Below the pieces are notes generated by a model. That model worked only from the letters and a program-made list of their open reading frames with translations, had not been told where the DNA came from and did not search any database. From Paulinella micropora (taxonomy: Eukaryota > Cercozoa > Imbricatea > Euglyphida > Paulinellidae), in contig WBZZ01006516.1 in NCBI GenBank assembly GCA_019918135.1, forward strand, positions 97,001-161,000: 64,000 nt of DNA. Direction: 5' to 3'. This document shows, in pieces, positions 51,095 through 60,551 of the stretch. Positions within the stretch are counted from its first letter, which is position 1; each line of letters opens with the position of its first letter. The position numbers and the translations under genes are program-made.

Positions 51095-51967
51095 TTAGTC
51101 GCCTGCGCTGGTGTACATGTGCGGGCAGACGGCGCCGCCGGCGTGCGCGCACGAGCCGGGCGGCGACCCGTCCCCCCAGTCCACACTGAAGTTCGCGCCC
51201 GGGCCGGCCGTGGGCGCGAGCGTCAGCGTGGCCACTGCGTTAGGGTAGGTCGTGCGCACGAGCGCGGAGAACAGCGAGCGTGAGCACGCGGCGGGCCAGT
51301 GCGTCGGGTCCAGCGCCGTGTACGGCGCCAGCTGCGTGCAGTCCACCGAGCCAGGGACGAGCGCCGGCGTCGTCCAGGCGGTGAGCGGCTCCCGGAAGTC
51401 GCTGCCGAGGCCGCGGAACAGCCCCGCGAAGCGCTGCAGGTTTGGCAGCCCGGTCCAGGCCCCGACGCCCGTGCACGCCAGCGCCGCGTCACCGTCGAAC
51501 AGCTCTGTCACGTCCTCGAGCCGAGTGGTGTCCCAGCGCGACAGGTCCAGCTGAGCTAGCGCCGGCAGGCCCGCGAACGCGCGGCTCGCGTTGCGCAGCC
51601 TGCGTGTGTCCCACCGGCTAGCCCCGCGCGGCCGGGCCACACCGGTGGAGCACTCGAAGAGGCCGACCGCGGACTCGGCGCCCGACACGTTAAGCCCGTA
51701 GCTCGTGTCGCAGTCCAGGTCGGACGTGAGGTTCGCGAAGCTGTAGTCCCAGACGCGCACGAGCCCCGTGTCCGCCAGCGCGTTCAGCGGCGGTACGTAC
51801 GCGAGCCCCGGTGCCGAGTACATGTGGAAGCCGCTCGTCTCGTGGAAGCGCAGCTCCCCCCACTGCACGATGGCGTCCAGCCGCAGGCCCGCTGGCGCCG
51901 CGGCGTGCCAGGCAGGCGTCAGCGCCCAGCCGCGCACGGGGTAGCGCCCGCCTGGATCCGCCGTCAC
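51095..51967 (-). CDS. BspA/PKD surface protein 2, middle part
   Basis: VTADPGGRYPVRGWALTPAW, HETSGFHMYSAPGLAYVPPL, SYGLNVSGAESAVGLFECST, AFAGLPALAQLDLSRWDTTR, then the second PKD-like domain (GPGANFSVDWGDGSPPGSCA, CPHMYTSAGD). Same domain order as protein 1 but with fewer LRR units here. Continues the N-terminal part at 52052-52324. Confidence 0.7.
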   Translation of the reverse strand: MTADPGGRYPVRGWALTPAWHAAAPAGLRLDAIVQWGELRFHETSGFHMYSAPGLAYVPPLNALADTGLVRVWDYSFANLTSDLDCDTSYGLNVSGAESAVGLFECSTGVARPRGASRWDTRRLRNASRAFAGLPALAQLDLSRWDTTRLEDVTELFDGDAALACTGVGAWTGLPNLQRFAGLFRGLGSDFREPLTAWTTPALVPGSVDCTQLAPYTALDPTHWPAACSRSLFSALVRTTYPNAVATLTLAPTAGPGANFSVDWGDGSPPGSCAHAGGAVCPHMYTSAGD

Positions 51968-52051
51968 CGTGTACGTGCCGGGCGCCGCGTACGTGTGCGC
52001 GCAGGGCGCGGCGCCCGCGTCCAGGCACTGCGTGGGGCTGGAGCCGTCCCC

Positions 52052-52324
52052 TCAGTCGACCGTGAACGACGTGAGGCCGGGCTCGGCCTGGGCCTGGCGC
52101 CGGCGGCGGCCCGCGGGCGCGGCGGGCGGCCACAGGGGCCACCCGAACGTGTCGTGCGGGGCAGCCGTGGTGATTTCCAGGATGGTGGCGCCGCCGAGGC
52201 ACACGACGGGGGGGCACGCCTCCTCTTGGGTCGGGCACTGCAGCGGGTACGGGCACCCGGCGCCCGCGGCCCGCAGCCACGCGAGCAGGAGGAGCCACGG
52301 CTGGAGGGCGGGGCTGAGGTGCAT
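52052..52324 (-). CDS. BspA/PKD surface protein 2, N-terminal part
   Basis: ATG 52324 (MHLSPALQPWLLLLAWLRAA): signal peptide, then CPYPLQCPTQEEACPPVVC and TAAPHDTFGWPLWPPAAPAG, nearly identical to protein 1 (44841 down) in both protein and DNA. The first PKD-like domain starts at LTSFTVD. High identity to protein 1 here and lower identity in the repeats points to recent duplication or gene conversion of the 5' half. Confidence 0.7.
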   Translation of the reverse strand: MHLSPALQPWLLLLAWLRAAGAGCPYPLQCPTQEEACPPVVCLGGATILEITTAAPHDTFGWPLWPPAAPAGRRRRQAQAEPGLTSFTVD

Positions 52325-52672
52325 GTGCAACCAAGGCTGGTGGTTTACCGGGTGGAGAGGGGTGTCGTCGGGGGGGGGGGGGGGGGGGTGGGGCTGGGGC
52401 GGGGGGGGGGGCTGGGGCGTCCCCGGCCGCCGGCAGGCTCCCCCCCCTTGCCCCGCGGTGCGGGGGGGGGGGGGGGGGGGGGTGACGGCCCTCCCCCGGG
52501 GGCGCCGGGGCCGCGTCCGTGCGCGCGGCCGGCCACCCCCTCCCGCCGGGGTCCTGCCCCCCCCGCCCCCGGGGGGAGGGGGGCGCGCGCCGCAGCTGCG
52601 CCCGTCCCCACGCCACCCAATCCCCCCTGCCGGCCAGCGAACGTGCGCGGCCGCGCCTGCGCCAAAAAGAAC
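52325..52672. other. Intergenic, G runs
   Basis: Three long G runs (52370-52389, 52401-52410, 52460-52482) between divergent genes. No gene seen. Possible shared promoter region. Confidence 0.5.
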
Positions 52673-53930
52673 CATGACGAGTACTCTGCTAACACTGAGC
52701 GAACCGCCCCCGGGCTCGCCCGCTGGGGCGGCCAGCGCGCCGGCCGGGCCGTACCCAGCCTGGTTTGTGAGCGCCGTGCAGGCGCTGCTGGGCACGACTC
52801 CGCAGGAACTGCGCGGCTATGCCAGCACGGTCGACAACGCGTGGTCACGCTTCTCACTGTTCCTGCAGAACCAGCACGTCGCCGACAGGCTGCTGGACGT
52901 CGGGCTCGGTAAAGAGGCTGTCAGCTACGTCATGCTACTACTCAGCGCCCAGCCACAGCAATGTTCGGCGGCAGTGGCGACGCCCGCGCAGGAGGAACGC
53001 CTGCGGGTCGGTTTAAGCGCGGCGTACCTCCAGCGCCAGTGCCTGGGGACGGAGCTGAACCCCGACCCCGCGGCCGTGTTCCTGGGCTGGCAGGTCCTGC
53101 GGCACGTGCTGAGCCAGACGAGGCCCAGCGGCCAGCGCGCAGCCCCTAGCCTGCAGGTGGTAGCGGCCTCCGTCACGGGGGACACGAACGAGGTGTGGCG
53201 CTTGGTCGCGGAGGGCCAGCGCTTGTACTGGGCGCGGCAGGGGCCGGCGGCGCCCGCCCAGGCTACGCTCCAGCTGCGCTACCCGGACGCCTGGGTGGCC
53301 ACGGCGGACAACGCGGCGCTGGGCCCGTGGTGCCTGCTCCAGCGGGGCGACGCGTCCTTCCAGGACACCAGCGTCGCGGCCGCGCTGCGGTGGCTGCGGC
53401 GGCAGGACACGCCGCCGGCCGCCTGGGTGTTCGACCCGCACGACCAGCACGTGACCAAGTGGTTGCAGGGGCAGCTAGGGGAGCGGGGGCGCGCCGAGCG
53501 GCTGGGCGGCCCCGCCGTGCAGGACTTTAGGGCGTCGCTGGACCCGGGGCGGCCGGTGCTCGGCGGGGCCTGGCCCGCGTCGCTGCCGGGCTGTGCGCAG
53601 TTGGAACGCCACGTGCGAGACCTGGCGACGGGGCTCGGCGGCCCGGGCTGGTGCCAGCTGCGGTTGCCGCAGGTGCGGGGGGTGGTGTTTGCGCTGCTGC
53701 AGCACCAGCTGGGCCCGGTGTGGGCCCTGGCCGCGGACGACGACGAACGCGCGCGGCTGCTCGTGGTCTGGGCCCTGCTCACGGGGGCGCGCGGCCGGCC
53801 GCCCGGGGGGGGCCGCGCCCGTCCCTGCTACCTGTACCTGGGTGGCGGGGCGCCCCCCGCCCGGCTGCGGCAGTTCTGCGCGGCCTGGGGTGTCAGGACG
53901 GCGTGGTGCTCCCCCGCGAACCTCCCGTGA
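52673..53930 (+). CDS. Large orphan protein, N-terminal part
   Basis: ATG 52673 (MTSTLLTLSEPPPGSPAGAA). Helical sequence: WFVSAVQALLGTTPQELRGY, SRFSLFLQNQHVADRLLDVG, SYVMLLLSAQPQQC, VFLGWQVLRHVLSQTRPS, NEVWRLVAEGQRLYWARQGP, ALRWLRRQDTPPAAWVFDPH, VVFALLQHQLGPVWALAADD, ARLLVVWALLTGARGR. CYLYLGGGAPP sits near the end. The family is not recognised. Continues at 53925 after one interruption; the whole would be about 1,030 residues. Confidence 0.6.
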
Positions 53931-55765
53931 TTGCTGGCCCCGAACCTTGGGACGCGCTGCGGAAGGCCCTGGACGCGGATCCCCAGTTGCTGCCGTGGCT
54001 GGTCGTGTCGTTCCCGGGCGAGCCCGCCGCGCGTCGCGGCGTGGCGGCGTCGCTGGCGCCGCTCTTGCGGGGGCCTGGCTCGGAGTACTGGCGGCGGCGC
54101 CTGGGCACGTGCCTGTTGGTGCTGCCAGCGACGACCGGGCCCGACGAGCGGCGTGCGCTGTCGGAAGCCAGCGGCGCGCAGTGCTTGCCCCTGTCCGCGG
54201 GGTCAGCGCTGCGGCCCTCGGTGGTGAGCGCCTGGGCCCGGCTGGGGCCGCCGCCGCCGGAGTGGGCGCCCGCCCCCCCGCTGCAGCCCGCCCGCGCACC
54301 CCCGCCGCCGGGCCCGCAGGCGTCGTCGCCGCCGCCGAGCAGGCCACTGTCTAACCCGCTCGCGTCGTCGCCGCCGGGCCGACCACCGACCGCCTTGCGT
54401 TACAGCGAGGGCCGGCGGTACGCGGAGCTGTTGCGGGGGGCCCCGCTGGCGCTGCTGCAAGACCCCGTCGGCTCTGCGTGGGCGCTGCTGCGCGGCGGCC
54501 GGGCCGCGGGGTGGCTGCGGGAGCGGGCGCACCTGCTGGGGCTGCCGCCGCCCGCCTGCTTGGACGACGCCCGCGACTGGGCACGGGCCTGCGCACGTTC
54601 GCCCCCCGCCGTGCTCGGGCGGGGCTGCCTGGCCTGGTGCGGCGAAATACTGCTGGGCCTGGCCGGCCGCGGCCGGGCGACGGGGCTCCTGGATCCCGTG
54701 ACCGGCGACGCCCGGCCGCTGGCCTACTTCTGCTGCGAGCTGTGGCAGGCGCTCCGGGCCCGCTGGCGGGAGCGTGGGGTGCAGACGTGGTGGGGGCTCG
54801 AGCGGGGCTCCCTGTCAGTGGTGTCGGCCGACCGGGACGCCGCCGAGCTAGTACTACGCGTCGCGGAGCCCGGTGGCTGGGCGCGGCCCGCCGCCCCCCT
54901 CCGCGGGGGGCAGCGCTCCCTGTGCCGGTGGCGCGGGAATGGCGCCGAGGGGCGCCTGCAGGTGCCGTGGCGCATCCCGTACGCGGCGCCCGGCGGCCGG
55001 GACTCGCTGTGGCTGGCAGAGCTAGAGTGGCGTGACTTTGCGCCGCGCAGCGAGCTCGTGCTCGTCCTCTTCCAGCTAGCGTGCGGCGTGGCCGAGCGTA
55101 CCACCGGGCCAGAGCCATTGCGCCAGGCCGGGGGCAGCGCCGCGGAGGCGGCTGACGCGCTGCTCCTGGCCTGGTTGTGCGGGGCGCCCGCCGGGCTGCT
55201 GGACGTGCTGATCGACGCCCTCGGGCAGCGCTGGGCGCCCCCGGCGGCGCCCGCCGGCGCAGAAGAGCCAGCGGCAGCGTACGCCCGGGCGGGGAAGGCG
55301 TTGGCCCGCCTGCTGCCGCCGCGGGAGCTGTACGACCCGGGGTGCAGCGCCGAGTTCTGGCGGGGGACGGCCAGGCTGCTGCGCGCCTCCCGCTGCCGGG
55401 TCGAGCTGAGCAATGGACACCGCTTTGCGCCGGACACGGACCTGCCCCTCCTGGACTATTGCCTGCGCCGCCTGTGTCCGGCGCTGGGCGCCGAGCTGCG
55501 CCGCGACGGCGCCCGGCTGGCGCTGGTCGCGCGTGGGGCCGCACCCGCCGGCGCACCCGCCTACCTGTGCACCTTCTTCCCCGCCCGGGGGCGCGCCGCG
55601 CTGCCGTCCGAGGTGTACGAGCTCACGTGCACTAACATGTGTTGGGGGCCGGCCGGGCTGGAGAGCCCCCCCGGGGCGGTGCAGCGGGCCCCGCGTGAGG
55701 CAGAGGAGGAAGTTGGGGGGGCGCTCCGCCCGCGCAGCCACGAGTGCCGGCACGCCAGTCCTTGA
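53925..55765 (+). CDS. Large orphan protein, C-terminal part
   Basis: PEPWDALRKALDADPQLLPW, LVVSFPGEPAARRGVAASLA, a Pro-rich linker (about 54250-54390), GRRYAELLRGAPLALLQDPV, CLAWCGEILLGLAGRGRATG, AYFCCELWQALRARWRERGV, SLWLAELEWRDFAPRSELVL, VLFQLACGVAERTTGPEPLR, AAYARAGKALARLLPPRELY, LLDYCLRRLCPALGAELRRD. Compact and Leu/Ala/Arg-rich. No catalytic motif recognised. An Ala/Pro-rich acidic frame follows directly (55931-56588). Confidence 0.6.
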
Positions 55766-55930
55766 AGCCCGCCCGGGGCCCGGCGCGTACGTTCTCCCCC
55801 CCGCGGCACAGGCCAGAGCAGCGCTCGCCCCCCGCCGCCGTCGCCGCCACAGCCCCTCTCCACCCCCGCGCGGGCCCGCCACGCCGCCTGGCACGTCCCG
55901 GGGCTTGCCCCCCACGGCGGAGGACGCCGC

Positions 55931-56588
55931 TCCCCCCCGGCCCCCTCTCCTCTCCAGGCAGCAACCGCTCCCGCCCCGGCCCCCGCTCCTCTCCAGGCCG
56001 CTAAGGCTCTCAGCCAGGCCGCTACCGCCTCCGCCCCGGCCACCGCACCACTCCAGGCCGCTACCGCTGCCGCCCCGACCGCAGCCACCGCTCCTCTCCA
56101 GGCTGCTACCGCTTACGCACAGCTCGCCGCCGCCGCGCTACACGAGGACGTGCTCCTCCTCCTAGAGGGCCCGCCGGCGGGCCAGGCAGGCACACACAGT
56201 AGTGCCTCCTGCAGCACTGAGCCAGAAGAGGTACCACTGTTTTCACCAGTCTATGAGCTCGGCGTGTCGTCGGACGACGAAGCAGGGCAGGCGGATGCAG
56301 TATTAGGGGGGCAGCGCCGGCTGGAAGCTGGGCCAGAGGCAGGCTTAGTCCGCGCCGCCGCGGGACAGCCGTGCACCCCCCCTGCAGGACGGTGCTTTTA
56401 TCAACTACGCGTTCGACCCGGCGGCCGCCGCCCAGGGTGGCCCGCCCCAGACGCCCGCAGAGGCACGGGCTCCGGCCGCCGCGCCCACTGGCCACACATG
56501 CACCGCAGGGGCCGGATCGGTGCCTAGCGGCGCGCCGGAGGCAGCGCCAGAGACAGGTCCAGAGAGCAGCTGCAGCTTCTACGAATGA
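55931..56588 (+). CDS. Ala/Pro-rich protein or tail with acidic segment
   Basis: Four imperfect APLQAATA-type repeats (PLQAATAPAPAPAPLQAAKA) are followed by YAQLAAAALHEDVLLLLEGP and an acidic part (STEPEEVPLFSPVYELGVSS, DDEAGQ). Further protein-like sequence near the end (GAFINYAFDPAAAAQGG, ETGPESSCSFYE) is in another frame. No own ATG, so it is either the tail of the 52673 gene or a separate broken gene. The acidic LFSPVYELGVSSDDE part resembles an activation segment. AATAAA at 56939. Confidence 0.4.
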
Positions 56589-57121
56589 ACGCAGTCCGGA
56601 CGGATGGCACGGGGCCAGTGTCCCTCCGGCGGGCGGACTTGCTAGCCACGGTGTGCCTGGGGAGGAGGAACCATCCACAGTCCTTAGCTCCGGCGCGGTG
56701 GCCGCCCCGCCAGGCATCTGCAGCCGGGCACGCCTGCGCTTGGAGCCCTCCCCGCCACGCGGACAGACCCGGAGAGGGCCGCTGCGGGGCGGTGCCCGCA
56801 GCGGCCCGTGATTAAGCGCAGTAAATTACTCTGTTTCCTTTTCTGGCCCGGCCACGGCCCCGCCGGAAACATCAGCAGCTGATGGCTAGTTTTTGGTGGC
56901 TGCCCGGCCCGGGGTGCGCCCACGCCCGATTATGTTTTAATAAACTAGACGCCTGCCCCCCCCCCCCCCCCCCCCCCAGCAGGGAAAGTGCAGAACTATC
57001 TCTCCCTAAACTCACTCACTGTCTCGTTGCCCGGTTGAGGTGGTCAGGTGCCACGCGGAGTTTTTATTACCCAGGCGGCGGCCGGCAGTGCACGCAGTTA
57101 ACAGTGGGAGGGGGGGGAAAG
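56589..57121. other. Convergent intergenic region
   Basis: Poly(A) signal AATAAA at 56939 for the plus strand, a C run at about 56957-56978, and TTTATT at 57063-57068 (AATAAA on the minus strand) for the HLH-like gene. No gene seen. Confidence 0.5.
57063..57068 (-). terminator. Poly(A) signal AATAAA (minus strand)
   Basis: 54 bases past the stop of the HLH-like gene at 57122. Confidence 0.55.
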
Positions 57122-58264
57122 CTAAAATTCCCGGGCCGCCGGGCCATAGCCCACCGTGTCCCTGAGTACGTCCAGCGCGCTCGCTATAACTTGATTGTAG
57201 TTCTTCTTGCCGAGGGACAGACGCGCAGTGATCTCGCGGCACATGAGCGCCAGCTCCCTGCGCCGCTCATTCTCGTTGCCGTTCTTACCCAGCCCGGGGG
57301 CGCGACAGAAGGGCAGCGGACACTCCAGGCCGGAGTCGATAGCAGCGGGCTGGACGCGGCGCAGCATGTACACGGTTTCGGATAAGACCGTGTTAGCTTG
57401 TGTGTTCTCCGGCAGGCCCAACAGCCCCTTCAGCTCCCGCAGGTAGCAGTTGCGCTCGTCCCGGCACATCTTTTCCTTGTCGGGCCGATCATTCCTGCGC
57501 TGCTGCTGCCCACCTGCACCGCCCGGCCGTTCCGCCCGCGACGCCGCGTCCTGCCTGAGTTCTGTTTTGCTGGCCTTGGCACCACCGGACGCCGCCCCCG
57601 TGCGCGCGGCCGAGGAGGCGGCAGCGCTGCTACTGGTAGGGGCGGCCCTGGTCGGAGTAAGGGCTCTGCCCCAGCCCCGGTGCCTGGCTTCCCTGCTATC
57701 CGGGCCGGGCAGTACCGCCACGTTGTACTCACCGCCGAAAGACCACAGGCCCCCCCGCGCCGGTCCGGCCGTCCGCCTGAGCACCGGCGTATAGCTACCT
57801 CGGCGGGAGGCTAGGCAGTTGAACATGTCTACGAGCAAGGCCCACGCCCTTTCGCATTCGGCCCAGAGCTCTTCCAAGGCCCGCACATCCAGTGTAGCCT
57901 TGGCTTCCAAGGCCTGTACATCCAGTGTAGCCTTCGCGCCGCCAGAGAGGTCACTCGCAGCGTGCGCCCCAACGTCAGGCTGTAAAGGCACATTGCCACG
58001 CTCTCCTGCTGCTGGTAGCTGGCGTTCAGGTGCGTGCGTGCCCAAGACTGCTTCGACGCACCCGCCGCTGTGGTCACCTAACAGGGCGCTAAGGTCGCTG
58101 CCCATGTCCGGAATCCAATCGTCTGTGCTCAGCAGGGAGGGAGGCAGTGTCGGAGAAGCCACCGCGGGTACGGGTGGGTTGGCGTCGGGAGAGCCACCCC
58201 CCACCAGCGGGGGGAGGAAGCCTAGCTCAGGGTACTCATCGTCGTCGTCGCCCAGCGGCAGCAT
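57122..58264 (-). CDS. HLH-like protein with acidic N terminus
   Basis: 380 residues from ATG 58264 (MLPLGDDDDEYPELGFLPPL). The N-terminal 80 residues are acidic and hydrophobic (LLSTDDWIPDMGSDLSALLG), like an activation domain. Two direct copies of a KATLDVQALEA-type unit follow, then a Ser/Ala linker. Two bHLH-like units end the protein. Unit one: KEKMCRDERNCYLRELKGLL, loop LPENTQ, ANTVLSETVYMLRRVQ. Unit two: NENERRRELALMCREITARL, loop SLGKK, NYNQVIASALDVLRDTV. Each has a basic start, two amphipathic helices and a loop. Unbroken. Probably a nuclear transcription regulator; related in plan to the 30935-33760 protein. Confidence 0.6.
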   Translation of the reverse strand: MLPLGDDDDEYPELGFLPPLVGGGSPDANPPVPAVASPTLPPSLLSTDDWIPDMGSDLSALLGDHSGGCVEAVLGTHAPERQLPAAGERGNVPLQPDVGAHAASDLSGGAKATLDVQALEAKATLDVRALEELWAECERAWALLVDMFNCLASRRGSYTPVLRRTAGPARGGLWSFGGEYNVAVLPGPDSREARHRGWGRALTPTRAAPTSSSAAASSAARTGAASGGAKASKTELRQDAASRAERPGGAGGQQQRRNDRPDKEKMCRDERNCYLRELKGLLGLPENTQANTVLSETVYMLRRVQPAAIDSGLECPLPFCRAPGLGKNGNENERRRELALMCREITARLSLGKKNYNQVIASALDVLRDTVGYGPAAREF

Positions 58265-58625
58265 GTTTTTATGTTCTACGCCAGACAGAAATTGAAGCGG
58301 CGCGTCTCCACCGCTTGGGACCGGACGCGCGCCAGCGCACGTGAGGGGGGGGGGGGGGCGCGCCCCCCCCCCCCCCGGGCGGGCGGCGGCGGCACAAGGT
58401 CCGCCCCCCCCCCCTCCCGAAGCGCCCCCCGACGCGGGCGGGCGGCGGCGGCCCACGTGCCGCCCCCCCCGCGGGCCCCGGCTGCCCCTCCTTGTGACCC
58501 CCCCGCGGGCCCCGGCCGAAACAAAAAGACAGGTAGCTTCTTCTTTTTTTAATGGCTTGCACGGGCCCCTGCCTCGCGGCAGCCTATCTTGGGCCCCCGT
58601 ACCTCCACCCGGGCCGGCCGGGGTT
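58265..58625. other. Intergenic, G/C runs
   Basis: Inverted G and C runs at 58347-58377 (hairpin) and C runs at 58406 and 58465. ATTAAA on the minus strand at 58548-58553 serves the histone-like gene. Confidence 0.5.
58548..58553 (-). terminator. Poly(A) signal ATTAAA (minus strand)
   Basis: 73 bases past the stop of the histone-like gene. Confidence 0.45.
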
Positions 58626-59237
58626 CTACGCAATGCGGCGGCGGGACTGCACTAGCCGCCGTTCGAACACCGCGTGCTGCCAGTGCTTGTCCATCAAGGT
58701 TTCTTTGCCCTGCACCTCCATGATGCGCTTGCCATGGTCAAAGACGTCTTGCACAATCTGCTGGCAGGCCACTAGAATGCCCTTCATGGCCAGGCCCTGG
58801 ACGATGCTGACATCGGTCTGCTGGCTGAGGATGCACTGCATGACCCGGCGATAGAACGTAGCCTTGCACAGCGCCGGCTTCAGATGGCTCGTCCGGAGCT
58901 CCCGCGCAAACTTGCGCCGGAAGATCCTGGCCTGCTTGGCGCGCACCGCGCGCTTGGAGCCGCGCCGCCGCTCGTCTTGCCGCGCGTCTTTTTTCGGGGG
59001 CGGCGCGGAGCGGCTGCGGGCCCGCTGTGAGTCACGCTGCCGGGCCTTCTCCTTCTTCTTCTTATTCTTCTTGTGCTGGGCGCTGCTGGCTGTCTCGTGC
59101 CCCTGGCGCGAGCTAGCCCTGCCCCCAGGCTCGGACGTGTGTCTTTTCTTGGCTGGGCTTTCAGCCCCCCTGTGTTTCTTCCGCCGTCGCACGCCCTCGG
59201 TCTCCCCGGGGCCGACGGTGCGCTTGGTACGCGTCAT
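58626..59237 (-). CDS. Histone-fold protein (H2B-like)
   Basis: 203 residues from ATG 59237 (MTRTKRTVGPGETEGVRRRK). The first 115 residues are a Lys/Arg/Ser-rich tail (KKNKKKKEKARQRD), as in histone tails but longer. Residues about 125-195 give helix-strand-helix order of the histone fold: ATFYRRVMQCILSQ (helix 1), SIVQGLAMKGILVACQQIVQ and VFDHGKRIMEVQGK (long helix 2), ETLMDKHWQHAVFERRL (loop 2, helix 3). The end aligns with the H2B pattern N-K-R-S-T-I-T-S-R-E-I-Q-T-A-V. Giant viruses and mirusviruses are known to encode histones. It would compact viral DNA; no partner histone is seen in the window. Unbroken frame. Confidence 0.65.
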   Translation of the reverse strand: MTRTKRTVGPGETEGVRRRKKHRGAESPAKKRHTSEPGGRASSRQGHETASSAQHKKNKKKKEKARQRDSQRARSRSAPPPKKDARQDERRRGSKRAVRAKQARIFRRKFARELRTSHLKPALCKATFYRRVMQCILSQQTDVSIVQGLAMKGILVACQQIVQDVFDHGKRIMEVQGKETLMDKHWQHAVFERRLVQSRRRIA

Positions 59238-59521
59238 GGTGCCCTGCTGCGTGCGGTTTACACTAGGCTTTGGCTGCCTCTGGACTTGGATCTTATGTGA
59301 CCGCCCAGCCCCGGCCGCCGCCCGCCCCACCCCCCCCCCCCAACACAGCGGCAGGCCCGCCGCGCGGGAAAGGAAGGGAGCGGAGGGCGCGCGGGGGGAG
59401 GGGGGAAGGAAGATGGGGCCCCGGCCGGGGGAGGGGAGCGGGCGCGACCGGGGGGCGCACCTCCCGCCCCGCCCCCCCTGTGCTCACCCCGCGGGCCGCG
59501 CGGTTGCGAGGTCCTGCTCTC

Positions 59522-59558
<37 letters not shown>

Positions 59559-59582
59559 GGCCACAAGAAACGGCGGCGCGGC
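59238..59582. other. Intergenic, with a 36-base C run
   Basis: 59521-59556 is only C, the longest mononucleotide run here. Divergent promoter space between the histone-like gene and the 59583 gene. Confidence 0.6.
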
Positions 59583-59682
59583 ATGAGCCACGCGGTAGAC
59601 GAAGCGGCTAGGCTAGAGGAGTTACTGCGAGCCAAGCTGCCGGGCGGCGGGGGGTGGAGGGCCTCCAGACCGACCCGGCCCG

Positions 59683-60042
59683 GTGCGTGTTCTACGGCCC
59701 CGAGCCGAGGCCGACCGGGCGGTGGAGGTGGTGGAGCACTGCTTGTACGAGAACGCGTTGGCGCACGAAGACCTGGAGCGCAAGCGCTACGATCCCGCGC
59801 TGCCCGCCGAGGCCAGACAGCACTACATGGAGCAACTCAGCCGGGACGAGCTAGCGCTGCTAGCAGTACCCATGGTCGGCCTGCCGTGCTTTATAGAGCA
59901 CTGGGACAACGCAGACGACTACGATCCCGTCCGCGGCTGTGGCGACTTCCGGCAGAGCTGGGGGTACGTGGCCGCCACCCGCTTCGACCCAGCCACCCAC
60001 AGCTTGTACATGTACAGCGCGCCGCACCAGAACGTGGAGTGA
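59683..60042 (+). CDS. Orphan protein, split gene
   Basis: EVVEHCLYENALAHEDLERK, LPAEARQHYMEQLSRDELAL, AVPMVGLPCFIEHWDNADDY, RQSWGYVAATRFDPATHSLY, MYSAPHQNVE. The likely start is ATG 59583 (MSHAVDEAARLEELLRAKL) in another frame. Similar coding-like sequence follows to about 60305 (LRDSLNHQAAVLENSYCAQG, YLLGWRLLWPERCYRSPGPT). About three interruptions. The family is not recognised. Confidence 0.5.
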   Translation: MRVLRPRAEADRAVEVVEHCLYENALAHEDLERKRYDPALPAEARQHYMEQLSRDELALLAVPMVGLPCFIEHWDNADDYDPVRGCGDFRQSWGYVAATRFDPATHSLYMYSAPHQNVE

Positions 60043-60551
60043 CTCGCTAGCGCGTACCGCCTGCGGGACCCGGGGGGCCCCAAGGGCGCGAGCATTCAGC
60101 ATCTGCGGGACTCTCTGAACCACCAGGCGGCTGTGCTGGAGAATTCTTACTGTGCGCAGGGGGCACGCCCCGGTACGTACCTCCTGGGCTGGCGCTTGCT
60201 GTGGCCCGAGCGCTGCTACCGGAGCCCCGGACCGACCAACAGCAGCCGCGTCCTGCTGCACCACCAGGTTGCGGACCTGAGTTCCCTGCCTTATTTCCGA
60301 CCCAAGTGCGGCGGGAGGGCGGGGGAGCGGGGCGGGGCGAGAATACACGCCCCCCGAGGCAGGCACGGGGGCCGGCCACGACGCTCGCGCGGGCCAGCCT
60401 CAGGTACCGGCCCCTCCCCTCCCCTCCCGTCGCTTACAAAGGCAGCCGGAACCCACAGGCAGTCTGGCGCGGGATACCTCGCGCTGCATTTCTGCGTCTG
60501 TTGCAAAAACCCACACACCTCCGGCTGTGCCGAGCGAACAACGTGGATGCT
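60043..60551. other. Tail of the split orphan, then spacer
   Basis: 60043-60305 is coding-like, as noted for 59683. 60306-60551 has G-rich and CCCCTCC-rich DNA with no gene of its own. Confidence 0.4.

Noticed and set aside
34527-55765. CRISPR arrays, tRNA or rRNA genes
   Set aside because: None of the repeats has CRISPR spacing with unique spacers, and no cloverleaf or rRNA-like sequence was noticed by eye here or elsewhere in the window.
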